64,000 nt of DNA from Nocardioides iriomotensis (GCF_004168035.1 NZ_SDPU01000018.1:118367-182366), one strand, 5' to 3'. Shown: positions 25,255 to 33,944, counted from the stretch's first letter. The notes: generated from the sequence alone by a model not told the origin. A program made the numbers and translations.

Positions 25255-25902
25255 GGCTGCCCGGCCGGGCCACCTCGCGTTGTTGCGTTGAGTTCGGCCG
25301 TGTGATCGTGCCGCGGTCGCCGACATCAGGCGCTCGATGGCCGCGGCCAGCGCGTTTCGACCCGTTCGTGGCGCTCCATCGCCGGGGTACTCGCTCGTGC
25401 CAGAGGCTCCAGTCGTTCGCCACGATGGGCCATCGTGCTGGGCCACAGATGTCCTGTACGGAACCCTCGCTGCACCAGGGTGAATCGCGGTGGTAAGACG
25501 CAGGTAGGAGATCCGGGCGCCACACGGGGCGTGCGTTGTCGCGCGGGAGGCTAGTGCCGTAGCTCGGCGGCTGGGGCTCCCCGAGCATTGAGGTCCGCGT
25601 CGAGCTAGGAAACCGCTTTCCTTCCGCCCCACCCTCAATGAGGCCTTCCATTCACCTGGGCCTTGGCCGTAGATGCGGCCGCGCACGCTCACCACCATCT
25701 ACTCTCGCGCGTTCGCGTTATGTAGGCACCTGAGTTGCTCACGGGTCTGCGCCACGACCGTTATAGCGGTCGGATCAGGTCACGCGGATGCGGCTCCGTT
25801 CTCGCTGGGCGGTGCGACACTGCGGAGGAGAGCGAGACGAGTTTGGCGGTCGACCCAACCCGGCTGGCCGGTACGTGCGTCAGGGGTGCGAGAGGGGGCC
25901 GC
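25255..25902. other. Gene-free gap before the disrupted sigma factor
   Basis: At 648 bp this is the longest gap in the window. A degenerate copy of the dispersed motif lies at 25487. A small hairpin AGGAAA-CCGC-TTTCCT lies around 25608. No ORF here has convincing codon use or family features. Confidence 0.55.
25487..25502 (+). repeat. Dispersed intergenic motif, degenerate copy
   Basis: GCGGTGGTAAGACGCA matches the consensus GCGGCGGAAWGACGCG at 13 of 16. It lies in the long gap before the disrupted sigma factor. Confidence 0.35.
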
Positions 25903-26425
25903 ATGGACCGCGAACCAGCGTTCAGCGCCTACGTGACTGCCCGGCGCGCGCAGCTGTTCCGGACAGCATGCTTGTTGTGTGGTGACTCGCACCGCGCCGA
26001 GGACATCGTCCAGGACACGCTCGCCAAGCTCTACGCCAACTGGCCGAGGGTGACTCGCGCCGACAACGTCGAGGGGTACGTCCGCCGGATCCTGGTCAAC
26101 AGCCACTACAGCGACCGTCGGCGACCGTCGGCGGCCGTGGCGCCGCGAGACAGCCTCGACGTCGGTCGACCTGCCACCGCTCGTACGCGGGCTGGCGCCC
26201 GAGGACGCCGACGCACTCTGGAGGGCGATCCGGGCCCTGCCGCCCGGGCAGCGAAAGGTCATTGTGTTGCGACACATCTGGGATCGCTCGGTGGAGGAGA
26301 CCGCCGCCGATCTTGGCATCAGCCCGGGCACGGTCAAGACCCAGTCTCGGGACGCCCTGGCCGCGCTGCGACGCGCCCTCGAACCGGACTTCGGGGCCAC
26401 GGCCGTGCAAGGAGGAGACCGATGA
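25903..26425 (+). pseudogene. SigE-family ECF sigma factor, frameshifted by a 10-bp tandem duplication
   Basis: The ORF opens at ATG 25903 with GAGAGGGGG upstream. It encodes sigma region 2: FSAYVTARRAQLFRTACLLC, RAEDIVQDTLAKLYANW and NVEGYVRRILVNSHYSDRRR. Region 4 continues in the next frame: ALPPGQRKVIVLRHIWDRSV, then EETAADLGISPGTVKTQSRD, with its stop at 26423-26425 overlapping the next start (ATGA). The frame change falls at a perfect 10-bp duplication, 26111-26130. Removing one copy restores SDRRRPWRRETASTS, a normal linker for this family. As it stands, translation runs on in frame into the downstream gene, giving a 544-residue hybrid without region 4. Intact length would be about 170 residues, typical for SigE-family ECF factors. 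Confidence 0.88.
26111..26130 (+). repeat. Perfect 10-bp tandem duplication that shifts the sigma reading frame
   Basis: GCGACCGTCG occurs twice back to back (26111-26120 and 26121-26130). Ten bases equal three codons plus one, so the extra copy moves the ribosome into the frame of the downstream gene. It could be a fixed mutation, a reversible slippage switch or an assembly error. Confidence 0.9.
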
Positions 26426-27537
26426 TCGACGACGACGTCATGACCCGGCTCGTGGAGTTTCACGACCACATTCAGGCACCGGCCGCGTCGGCGCGGTTGG
26501 ACGCGCTGCGCGGTGAGCAGCTCGTGCGCCGGCGGCGCACCGTGTGGGTCGTAGCCGCTGCGGCAGCGGTGGTCCTCGTCCTGGGCATCACCCAGGCCGC
26601 GCTGCCCGGAAGCCATCGAACCGTGCAGCCCGCGAACAAGGAATGGACGCCCGAGCGGATCCGCACAGAAGGCGCCTTGGACTTCGCAGGTCCGACGACG
26701 AACTCAGGACCCACCGTTCACGTGTACGCCGCATGCGGGAACGCTCCTTGCAACAACGAGGGCGACAATCCAGATCTCATCGGCGTCCCGTTCCCGCTGA
26801 GCAAGCAGTGGGAGAACGCGGAGCGGGCGCTGCAGGTGACCTCCAACGGCCGGTCGGCCGTGTTCGAGGCGGCGGGAGGCGGCGAGCCATTCGGGATCAG
26901 TACCTTCACCGAGGACTCCGTGCTCGTCACCGACTGGCCCGTGGTTGACGGACGCGTGCCGCCCACCCCCCGCTACCGCCTCCTGAACGCCGACGGAACC
27001 GATCTGCTGCTCCGGATAATCGACGAGCCGGTCCCCGCCCGTCCCGGCCCAGACGTGGTGGTCCATGACCTGCAATGGGCTCGCGGCGGCTGGGTAGGCC
27101 TCTACGTCATCGACCAGGACGCGGCCACGCTACGGCCCCTCGACCTTCCATCGGGGGTCGGCGTATCCGACAACCCCAGAGAACGGGCGACCCAGAGCCG
27201 CTACTGGGGACCGAACGTCGACGAGTTCCTCTGGGGCGTCGACGACGACTGCCGTATCTTCTGGCAGACAGACAGCGGCGCGTTCACCCAGCACCGCCTC
27301 GGTTGCCGGGATGACGGCAACTTCATCGGGACGGTCATGAACCCAGCCTGGTTCCCCGACGGCTGGCTCCGACCCGGACGCATGGCGGCCGCCGAGCAGC
27401 GCGTGGACGGCCTGGTCCTTCACGTGACCCTCGATTACGGGGCCACCTGGCAGCGCCTCCCGCTGCGTAGCGACAACGACCTCGACGGTCTCCCAACAAG
27501 CACCAGCCCCGAAGTGGTCGAGCGAGCCCTAAATTGA
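26422..27537 (+). CDS. Membrane-anchored protein coupled to the ECF sigma factor (possible anti-sigma or sensor)
   Basis: A protein of 371 residues with a short cytoplasmic N-terminus (MIDDDVMTRLVEFHDHIQAP, about 45 residues). One membrane helix follows (VWVVAAAAAVVLVLGITQAA) and then a large extracellular part. That part contains a CGNAPCNN motif, a second Cys pair (DDDCRIFW and HRLGCRDDGN) and strand-rich repeats that look like a beta-propeller or sandwich. It overlaps the sigma gene by ATGA. The layout of short cytoplasmic tail, helix and outer domain is that of SigE-family partner or anti-sigma proteins, but no zinc anti-sigma motif is present. Because of the upstream duplication it is also in frame with the sigma N-terminus. 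Confidence 0.75.
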   Translation: MIDDDVMTRLVEFHDHIQAPAASARLDALRGEQLVRRRRTVWVVAAAAAVVLVLGITQAALPGSHRTVQPANKEWTPERIRTEGALDFAGPTTNSGPTVHVYAACGNAPCNNEGDNPDLIGVPFPLSKQWENAERALQVTSNGRSAVFEAAGGGEPFGISTFTEDSVLVTDWPVVDGRVPPTPRYRLLNADGTDLLLRIIDEPVPARPGPDVVVHDLQWARGGWVGLYVIDQDAATLRPLDLPSGVGVSDNPRERATQSRYWGPNVDEFLWGVDDDCRIFWQTDSGAFTQHRLGCRDDGNFIGTVMNPAWFPDGWLRPGRMAAAEQRVDGLVLHVTLDYGATWQRLPLRSDNDLDGLPTSTSPEVVERALN

Positions 27538-28071
27538 CTCGGCTGACGCCGTAACGAACTCGATCGGCGCGCCGCATCGCCCCGACCGGATACGGCTTTC
27601 CGGGCGAAACCTCGCGTCCCGAAGCGGCGGAATGACTCGCCCGGCGAATCCACGAGCAGCGGCAGATGAGCGTTACCAACGCCGCAGACGCGACCCGCGA
27701 GCAACGATCTCGCCGGCAACCACGACGTATCCCAGCTGGCTCGACGGACCACAGTCCCCGCTTCCACGTCCAGGTGTGGGCGAACCGTTGAATGACCGGA
27801 CGGTGGAACATCCACCTCGCCCAACACGGAGCCTCATGGAGTCGCGGCTCAGCTCCGCTTGGCGGCACCCAGTCCCAACCAGCTCGTGCACCTTGCGGCG
27901 CGACCCAGCCCCCGGGCGAGCGCGCGTCGACGGGTTCGACTTCCTCAACTTCATCGTCCATTACAAGGGACGACGCTGCAGGTTTTCGGGAAGCCGGACG
28001 AACGCAACGCGGCATGAGAGGCACTCGAATTCCCAGACGCCAGCTGCGCCCGACCGGTCTACATTCGAGGC
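27538..28071. other. Gene-free gap before the methyltransferase
   Basis: This 534-bp gap has open frames in several directions but none with family features or a ribosome site. A copy of the dispersed motif lies at 27624. The region should contain the methyltransferase promoter. Confidence 0.5.
27624..27639 (+). repeat. Dispersed intergenic motif copy
   Basis: GCGGCGGAATGACTCG matches the consensus GCGGCGGAAWGACGCG at 15 of 16. GCGTC lies 6 bases upstream. Confidence 0.55.
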
Positions 28072-28920
28072 ATGGCCGAACCGAACGCCGAGATGCGCAA
28101 GGCGTGGGACGGCCCCGACGGCGACATCTGGGCGGCGTCCGCCGACCAGTACGAGACCCGCGGGGCGGGGCATCGCCGGTTGTTGCTGCAGGCGGCGGCG
28201 ATCGCCTCCGGTGAACGTGTCCTCGACCTCGGGTGCGGCAACGGCGCTTCGACGCGCGAGGCTGCGCGGATGGCCGAGCCCGGCGAGGTCGTCGGCATCG
28301 ACCTGTCAACGGCAATGCTGGCCAATGCGCGGGTGCGCAGTGCGGCCGCTGGATTGACCAACGTCACCTTCGTGCACGGTGACGCGCAGGTCCACGACTT
28401 CGAGCCCGAGAGCTTCGACGTCATCATCAGCAACGCCGGGGCGATGTTTTTCGACGACACCGTGGCTGCGTTCACCAACCTCCGGCGGGCGCTGCGCCCC
28501 GGCGGCCGCATCGCCCTGATGGCATGGCAGCGACTCGAGGACAACGAGTGGCTGACAGTTCTGCGCGAAGCGCTGGCGATGGGGCGAGACCTGCCGTCCC
28601 CGGTCGTGGGGATGCCCGGACCGTTCGGGCTGGCCGATCGCGAGCAGGTGAGCGCCCTGCTCTCGGACACCGGCTTCACCGACGTCCGGTTCGGCGACGT
28701 CCGCGAGCCGTCGGTGTTCGGGGCCACCACCGCTGAGGCGTTTGCGCTGATGTCCGATGACGGCCCGACCCGCGGACTTCTCGAGGACCTCAGCGATGCC
28801 GACAAGGCCACTGCGCTCGACCAGCTGCGCGCGGTCATCGCCGCGCACGAGACGCCGTCCGGTGTCATCTTCGGCTCAGCGTCCTGGCTCATCCGGGCCC
28901 GCCGCTCCCGAGTCGCATAG
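28072..28920 (+). CDS. Class I SAM-dependent methyltransferase (UbiE/Methyltransf_25-like)
   Basis: A protein of 282 residues. SAM motif I is RVLDLGCGNGAST, the acidic end of strand 2 is GEVVGIDLS, motif II/post I is VTFVHGDAQVHDFEPESFDV, and motif IV is IISNAGAMFFDD. LRRALRPGGRIALMAWQ follows. The C-terminal half (GLADREQVSALLSDTGFTDV) is the usual substrate-binding cap. It starts MAEPNAEMRKAWDGPDGDIW at ATG 28072. No linked biosynthetic gene reveals the acceptor molecule. Confidence 0.88.
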   Translation: MAEPNAEMRKAWDGPDGDIWAASADQYETRGAGHRRLLLQAAAIASGERVLDLGCGNGASTREAARMAEPGEVVGIDLSTAMLANARVRSAAAGLTNVTFVHGDAQVHDFEPESFDVIISNAGAMFFDDTVAAFTNLRRALRPGGRIALMAWQRLEDNEWLTVLREALAMGRDLPSPVVGMPGPFGLADREQVSALLSDTGFTDVRFGDVREPSVFGATTAEAFALMSDDGPTRGLLEDLSDADKATALDQLRAVIAAHETPSGVIFGSASWLIRARRSRVA

Positions 28921-29033
28921 TTGATCCTCCCAACGCGGAGCCGTGTCCATTCCGCCCCGAAGCGACCAGATCCGCTCGGCGCTCCGAGCGGCACTCTCCT
29001 CGGCATCGAAGAGTGAAAGTCGGCGTCATCGAC

Positions 29034-29049
29034 GCGGCGAAATGACGCG
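29034..29049 (+). repeat. Dispersed intergenic motif copy
   Basis: GCGGCGAAATGACGCG matches the consensus GCGGCGGAAWGACGCG at 15 of 16. GCGTCA 9 bases upstream is complementary to its TGACGC, so a 6-bp stem is possible. Confidence 0.55.
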
Positions 29050-29093
29050 ACGTGCAGGACTCGTCCACGGACGTGGCCCGCACGCTTCTCCCG

Positions 29094-29309
29094 TCAATCG
29101 GTCGGCCGGAGCCACTCGGGCGGCGCGAATTCGCGACCGAAGTCAGGGCAGGCCTCGTTCTCGCACCTACCTTGCGTCTCGAACGTGATTCCAGCGTTTC
29201 CTGATGCGGCGAGAAGGGCAGCGTTCTCGCGTGAGAGCTGCCTGCCCTGTCGAAGCGGCTGACCGCAGGTAGGACATCGTGGATCAAGGAGATCCAGAGC
29301 CTCGCTCAT
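29094..29309 (-). CDS. Small putative zinc-ribbon protein
   Basis: A 71-residue ORF starting MSEALDLLDPRCPTCGQPLR and later RCENEACPDFGREF. Two Cys pairs (CPTC and CENEAC) about 40 residues apart form a likely zinc knuckle. A longer start at 29333 adds 8 residues. The convergent neighbour is the methyltransferase. Family not recognised; the spaced Cys pairs suggest a genuine zinc-binding protein. Confidence 0.5.
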   Translation of the reverse strand: MSEALDLLDPRCPTCGQPLRQGRQLSRENAALLAASGNAGITFETQGRCENEACPDFGREFAPPEWLRPTD

Positions 29310-29466
29310 ACGATCCACGCTAGACGTTGCCAACTGGCGCGACCATGATGTCTGACCCGCGACTCATTCAAGTTTCACCCCAGCGTCCGTTCGCGGCGGT
29401 GTGGGCCTCCTGTAGCAGCAAATGGCGGACGTTGCTCGCGGCTTCCGCACTTCGTCAGCCGTGGAC

Positions 29467-30357
29467 CTAGCCCGCCGCGAGCCGGACGAGGTCGGCGGCA
29501 GGTCCGGCCAGCGCGAGGCCCGCCGGCCACACCGCGCGCAGCGAGCGAGACAAGTCCAGGTCGACGGGCACGGCCACGAGGGTGCCGGTCGCGATCTCGG
29601 AGGCGACGGCGAGGTCGCTGAGCACCGCCGGGGCGGCGCCGGTGGCGGCGGCGACCTTCACCGCGGCGGTGCTGGCTAGCTCGAGGTGTGACTCGCCGAG
29701 AGCCACGCCGGCGCGTCTCAGCGCGCGTTCGAGGGTCTGTCGGGTGCCGGACCCGGTCTCGCGGAGCACGAGGTCCGTCTCCGCCAGCTCGTCGGGGCGC
29801 AGCGGACGGCGCCGCCCGGCCCATTGGTGGCGCGGGGCGACCACGACGACGAGCGCGTCCGAGGCGACCGTCGTCGAGCGGACCGTGCGGGGGACCGTCG
29901 GCGCCTCGACGAACCCGACCGGTACGTCGCCGGCCAGCACCCGCCCGAGCACCTCCTCGGAGTTGCCGACGGCGAGGCTGACGCGCAGGTCGGGATGGGC
30001 CTGGCGGAACCGGGTGATCCAGGTGGGGGCGAGGTACTCCGCGACGGTGAGGCTCGCCGCCACGGTCAGGTGCGGGCTGCGCTGCGCGGCCAGCGAGCGG
30101 GCACCGACGACCACGCGGTCGACACCGGCCAGGGCGTCGCGGGCCCACTCGACGACGACGCTGCCCTCGGTGGTGAGCCGGGAGCCGGTGGGACCGCGGG
30201 TGAGCAGAGCCACGCCGAGCTGTCGTTCCAGGCGGGCGATCGACCGGCTGGCGTTGGGCTGCGCGATCCCGACCTCGCGGGCGGCGGCGCCGAGCGAGCC
30301 GCTCTCGGCGACCCGGACCAGCAGGTCCAACGCGCCCAGATCCGGCCGACTGCTCAT
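29467..30357 (-). CDS. LysR-family transcriptional regulator, divergent from a YeiH-type exporter
   Basis: A protein of 296 residues. The N-terminal winged HTH has LDLLVRVAESGSLGAAAREV and QPNASRSIARLERQLGVALL. The effector domain includes HLTVAASLTVAEYLAPTWIT and LRETGSGTRQTLERALRRAG, which resembles CysB/CbbR-like regulators such as E. coli YeiE. ATG 30357 is the start. It is transcribed divergently from the YeiH gene with a palindromic site between them. It therefore probably controls YeiH in response to sulfite or a related anion (inference from the YeiE-YeiH pairing). Confidence 0.9.
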   Translation of the reverse strand: MSSRPDLGALDLLVRVAESGSLGAAAREVGIAQPNASRSIARLERQLGVALLTRGPTGSRLTTEGSVVVEWARDALAGVDRVVVGARSLAAQRSPHLTVAASLTVAEYLAPTWITRFRQAHPDLRVSLAVGNSEEVLGRVLAGDVPVGFVEAPTVPRTVRSTTVASDALVVVVAPRHQWAGRRRPLRPDELAETDLVLRETGSGTRQTLERALRRAGVALGESHLELASTAAVKVAAATGAAPAVLSDLAVASEIATGTLVAVPVDLDLSRSLRAVWPAGLALAGPAADLVRLAAG

Positions 30358-30365
30358 GCGCCGAT

Positions 30366-30391
30366 GATATGAGCGGGCACCTGCCCATATC
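30366..30391. promoter_or_regulatory. Probable LysR-type operator between regulator and exporter
   Basis: GATATG and CATATC face each other across 14 bp (30366-30371 and 30386-30391), giving ATATG-N14-CATAT with inner G-rich complementarity. It lies 9 bp before the LysR start and about 70 bp before the YeiH start, as expected for autoregulation and activation. Confidence 0.65.
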
Positions 30392-30458
30392 AATCGCGCA
30401 TGAGCCCGTGCGTGATTGGCGTCTACCGGAACGCCGTTCCGCGGCCGACCCTGGGACC

Positions 30459-31481
30459 ATGACCGCACCCGTCACATCGGCCGCCCTGCCTGCCCGGGTC
30501 GAGACGCCCCGCGTCGCGCCGGGCCTGGGCGTGGCCGCCGCCGGGGGCGTGCTGGCGATCGTGCTGCACCTCGCCGTACCGCTGGTGAGCGCGTTGCTCG
30601 TCGCGATCGTGCTCGGCGTGGTGTTCGCCAACACCGTGGGCCCTCGCGTCTCGCTGGCGCCGGGCCTCGCCGTGGCGTCGCGACGCGTGCTGCGCGTGGG
30701 CGTCGCCCTCCTCGGGTTCCAGCTCGTGCTGCGCCAGGTGCTCGGGCTCGGCTGGGCGGTGCTCGGCGTGGTGGTGCTCGTCGTCGTCGGCGGCATCGCG
30801 GTGACGGTCGCGATCGGCTCGATCCTGGAGGTGCCGCCCGCGAGGCGGCTGCTGATCGCGTGCGGGTTCTCGATCTGCGGCGCCGCGGCCGTGGCCGCCG
30901 CGGACGGCGTCACCGACTCCGACGAGGACGACGTCGCCGTGGCGCTCGCCCTCGTCGTCGCCTTCGGCAGCGCCGCGATGCTCGCCCTCCCGGCCCTCGC
31001 CGAGGCGACCGGGATGAGCACCCGCGCGGCGGGTGCCTGGCTGGGTGGTGGCATCCACGAGGTCGGTCAGGTCGTGGTGGCGGGCGGCATCGTCGGCGCG
31101 GCGGCCCTGCAGGTCGCGGTGGTCGTCAAGCTCGCCCGGGTGCTGATGCTGGCCCCGGTGCTGACCGTGCTGTCGTGGCAGCGTCGCCGGTCCGGCGTCC
31201 TGACGGCGGGGAGGCGACCGCCCCTCGTGCCGTTCTTCGTGGTGGCGTTCGTCGCGCTGGTGGTGCTGGGCAGCGTGCTGCCGGTGCCGGACCTGCTGCG
31301 CTCCGGTGTCGCCCAGGTGCAGGGTTTCGCGCTGGCGACCGCGATGTTCGCCCTCGGCTGCGCGATCGACGTGGGGTCGATGCGCAGGCTGCGGTCGTCG
31401 GAGCTGCTGCTGGGGCTGCTCTCGACCCTGAGCGTCGCGCTGCTCGCCCTCCCGCTCGTGGCGGTCGTCAGCGGTCGATGA
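30459..31481 (+). CDS. YeiH/UPF0324-family membrane protein (putative sulfate exporter)
   Basis: Polytopic protein of 340 residues with about ten helices. The family motifs are LRVGVALLGFQLVLRQVLGL, LIACGFSICGAAAVAAADGV and GAWLGGGIHEVGQVVVAG. The GxxICGxxA and HxVxQV-like signatures mark UPF0324/YeiH. ATG 30459 is the start. It is divergent from a LysR gene. Its last bases overlap the 3' end of mftM on the other strand. Function as a sulfate or sulfonate-related exporter is inferred. Confidence 0.88.
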   Translation: MTAPVTSAALPARVETPRVAPGLGVAAAGGVLAIVLHLAVPLVSALLVAIVLGVVFANTVGPRVSLAPGLAVASRRVLRVGVALLGFQLVLRQVLGLGWAVLGVVVLVVVGGIAVTVAIGSILEVPPARRLLIACGFSICGAAAVAAADGVTDSDEDDVAVALALVVAFGSAAMLALPALAEATGMSTRAAGAWLGGGIHEVGQVVVAGGIVGAAALQVAVVVKLARVLMLAPVLTVLSWQRRRSGVLTAGRRPPLVPFFVVAFVALVVLGSVLPVPDLLRSGVAQVQGFALATAMFALGCAIDVGSMRRLRSSELLLGLLSTLSVALLALPLVAVVSGR

Positions 31482-32400
31482 CCAGCCAGCCGCCGTGGTG
31501 CTCGTGCACGTCGTACCGGCACCCGGTCCTCCGGCCCCACCGGTCGAGGTCGGCGAGCGACACCGTGCGGAGGTGGCCGTAGGTCTCGTCGGCCTCCGGC
31601 TCCAGCGGTACGGCGACCACGACCCGCCGCGCGGCCAGGCGCAGGGCCTCGTCGACGACCCGGTCGCCGTGGTCGGGGTCGAGGTGCTCGAGCAGGTGGA
31701 TCACCAGCACGGTGTCGGCGGCGCCGTCGTCGGCGGGGTAGCGCGCGGCGTCGGCGACCTCGGTGCCGAGCCGCAGGTCGAGCCGCGGGGCGATGGCCTC
31801 CAGCAGGTGCACGGTGCCGGGGGAGACGTCGGATGCGGTGACGTCCCGGCCGGCGAGCGCGAGGCGCAGGGACAGGAAGCCGAAGCAGGCGCCGAGCTCG
31901 AGGACCGAGCCGGGCGCCAGCAGGCTCTCGGCGTGTGCGTAGACCGGGGCGTAGCCGGCGATGGTGCCGTGCCCGCCTTGGGACGGTGGAGGGGAGGCGG
32001 GCACGGCAGGAGGGTGGTCGACGGCGTGTGCAATGCGCGCGAGCGTGTTGCGGTAGAAGGTCAGCCAGCCGTCGACGGGGTCGGCGGCGCTGCTGCGCAC
32101 GATCCCGGTGAACAGCCGCTCGAACAGGTCGATGCCACGCAGCCAGCCCGGCCCGAACAGCTCCTCGGAGAGCACCCCGGCCAGGTCGTCGTCGAGCCGC
32201 TCGGGCGGCACGTGGTGCACCAGCTCGATCCGGCTGTCGTGGCGGAGCAGGTCGAAGTGGTCGGTGCGCACGGCACCGAGCACCCGGCGTCCCCGGACCG
32301 CCGCGCCGCGCCGCACGACCACGAGGTCGTCGCGGTAGGCACCGGGCACCTGGGAGCCGAGCGGGTCGATCGGCGGCAGGGTCGTGGTCTGGGTGGTCAT
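31468..32400 (-). CDS. mftM: MftM, mycofactocin oligosaccharide methyltransferase
   Basis: SAM-dependent methyltransferase of 310 residues. A family-specific N-terminal region of about 130 residues includes DLVVVRRGAAVRGRRVLGAV, DSRIELVHHVPPERL and WLTFYRNTLARI. The Rossmann part includes SVLELGACFGFLSLRLA (motif I) and DTVLVIHLLEHLDPDHGDRV. It ends YDVHEHHGGWLVIDR. In M. smegmatis MftM methylates a glucose of the mycofactocin oligoglucoside and lies in the mdo region. Here it follows madC with an ATGA overlap, so it is the last gene of the mdo-madB-madC-mftM operon. Family assignment rests on motifs and context. Confidence 0.85.
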   Translation of the reverse strand: MTTQTTTLPPIDPLGSQVPGAYRDDLVVVRRGAAVRGRRVLGAVRTDHFDLLRHDSRIELVHHVPPERLDDDLAGVLSEELFGPGWLRGIDLFERLFTGIVRSSAADPVDGWLTFYRNTLARIAHAVDHPPAVPASPPPSQGGHGTIAGYAPVYAHAESLLAPGSVLELGACFGFLSLRLALAGRDVTASDVSPGTVHLLEAIAPRLDLRLGTEVADAARYPADDGAADTVLVIHLLEHLDPDHGDRVVDEALRLAARRVVVAVPLEPEADETYGHLRTVSLADLDRWGRRTGCRYDVHEHHGGWLVIDR

Positions 32401-33935
32401 GTCGCCACCGCCATCGTGGTGGACACCTTCTCCAGGCCGCGCAGGCTGCGCACGACCTGCACGCGGTCGCAGTGCTCGGAGTACGCCGGCAGGTCGCACC
32501 CGCCGAGCGCCCAGGAGTAGCGCGGCTCGGGCGTGAGCCAGAGGGTCGACCGCGCGCGCCGGGTGATCTCCTCGAACACGTCGAGCCGCGGGTCGTTGCC
32601 GTTGCCGCGGCCGTCGCCGAGCACGATGACCGTCGTACGGCGGGTGAGGGCGGAGCCGAACTGCTCCAGGAACTGCTCGAAGGCGGTGCCGTAGTCACTG
32701 TCGGCGTCGACGTCGAGCACGCCACCCGCGGGCAGCCCCGACATGACGAGGGAGAGCGCGTCCTCGATGCGGTGCTCGGCGAAGAGGTCGGTGATCTCGA
32801 CCAGGTCCTTCACGAACGCGAAGGTGCGGACCTGGCTGGCGACCGACTGCAGCGAGTGCACGAGGTGGAGGGTGAACTTCGAGGTCATCCGCACCGAGAG
32901 CGACACGTCGCACAGCACGAGCAGCCGCGGCCGGTCCTCCACCTTGCTGACGGTGACGGGCCGGAACGGCACGCCGTCGTAGCGCATGTTGCGGCGCATC
33001 GTGCGCCGGCCGTCGACCACGCCGCGGGCGGCGACGTTGCGCCGCGGGCGGGGCGCACCGTGCAGCGAGCGGAGCAGGCGGCGCAGCGACTCCTCCAGGT
33101 GGGCGCGGTCGGCCTCGTCGACGTGCTCCGCCTGCGCGGCCTCGACCTCGCGGGTCTCGACCTCCCGCTGCGCGGACATCAGCCGTTCGAGGTGCTCCTT
33201 GAGCCGCTGCGGCAGGTTCTCCAGGAAGGGCGCCAGCGCGGCGCGCAGCGCGGCCAGGCTCGCGGCCGCCTCGGGGTCGGCCTCACCGTCCATCTCGTCG
33301 GGGAGCCGCTCGTCGAGCCACGACAGCAGCGCCATCTCCTCGGCCACGGTGAGCTCGGTGTCCAGCTGCAGCCCGGGGGAGGTGACCAGGTCGCCGGGAG
33401 AGCCGGGGTTGTGCAGGCGGGCCGTGGAGATCTGCACGCGGGCGGCCTCGCCGGGCCCGGACTTGTTCTCGTTGGACAGCACGATCTCGTCGGTCATGCC
33501 GGCCATGTCGAGCCGGTTGGCCTCCTGGTGCAGGTTGTACTGCTGGGCCATGTCCTCGGGCCGGAAGTACTTCCGGATGTCCTGCGGCTTGCCGTGCGAG
33601 TGCCCCTGCTCGGGGTTGTCGCCGGGCTCGTCGGACAGCGTGAACTCGGTCAGGTCGCCCTCGTCGGACAGGTCGTCGTGGGCGTGGCTGTGCTCCTCGT
33701 CGACGTCCTCGACGACGGCGCGCAGGCCGAAGAAGCGGTCGAAGACCCGGTCGTACGTCGCCAGGTCCCGCCGGTCCTTGACCAGGCACACCGCCAGCGC
33801 CGCGCGCAGCACCTCGCGGTCGCCCAGCACGCCCGGCTGCGCGGCGGCGTGCATGGCGTCGACGGCCTCCGCGACGCTGACCCGGACGCCGTACAGACGG
33901 AGCAGGCGGACGAACCGGTGCAGGGCTGCCTCCAC
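32397..33935 (-). CDS. madC: VWA-domain protein (MadC-type), partner of the MoxR-like ATPase
   Basis: A protein of 512 residues starting on GTG. The C-terminal von Willebrand A domain (about residues 320-490) shows a modified MIDAS LLVLCDVSLSVRM and, further on, GGVLDVDADSDYGTAF and TVIVLGDGRGNGND. The N-terminal half (MEAALHRFVRLLRLYGVRVS) belongs to the CoxE-like family. Two His-rich acidic patches are visible, DEEHSHAHDDLSDEGD and EQGHSHGKPQD. MoxR/VWA pairs remodel or load metal into partner enzymes, such as CO dehydrogenase or methanol dehydrogenase. Immediate coupling to madB and proximity to mdo point to activation of Mdo. The mad naming is from memory of NCBI family names. Confidence 0.82.
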   Translation of the reverse strand: MEAALHRFVRLLRLYGVRVSVAEAVDAMHAAAQPGVLGDREVLRAALAVCLVKDRRDLATYDRVFDRFFGLRAVVEDVDEEHSHAHDDLSDEGDLTEFTLSDEPGDNPEQGHSHGKPQDIRKYFRPEDMAQQYNLHQEANRLDMAGMTDEIVLSNENKSGPGEAARVQISTARLHNPGSPGDLVTSPGLQLDTELTVAEEMALLSWLDERLPDEMDGEADPEAAASLAALRAALAPFLENLPQRLKEHLERLMSAQREVETREVEAAQAEHVDEADRAHLEESLRRLLRSLHGAPRPRRNVAARGVVDGRRTMRRNMRYDGVPFRPVTVSKVEDRPRLLVLCDVSLSVRMTSKFTLHLVHSLQSVASQVRTFAFVKDLVEITDLFAEHRIEDALSLVMSGLPAGGVLDVDADSDYGTAFEQFLEQFGSALTRRTTVIVLGDGRGNGNDPRLDVFEEITRRARSTLWLTPEPRYSWALGGCDLPAYSEHCDRVQVVRSLRGLEKVSTTMAVAT

Positions 33936-33944
33936 GGCCGCCCC

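Noticed and set aside
25735..25902. Possible longer start for the disrupted sigma factor
   Set aside because: The upstream residues do not resemble sigma proteins, and ATG 25903 has a good ribosome site and the usual SigE-family N-terminus.
27632..28357. Plus-strand open frame entering the methyltransferase gene
   Set aside because: It is in a different frame from the methyltransferase and has no supported domain.
29203..29218. Additional copy of the dispersed motif
   Set aside because: GCGGCGAGAAGGGCAG is a weak match and lies within the small zinc-ribbon gene, so I treat it as chance.
30358..30458. Sulfite-responsive control of YeiH stated as fact
   Set aside because: The divergent LysR and palindrome support regulation, but the effector cannot be read from sequence.
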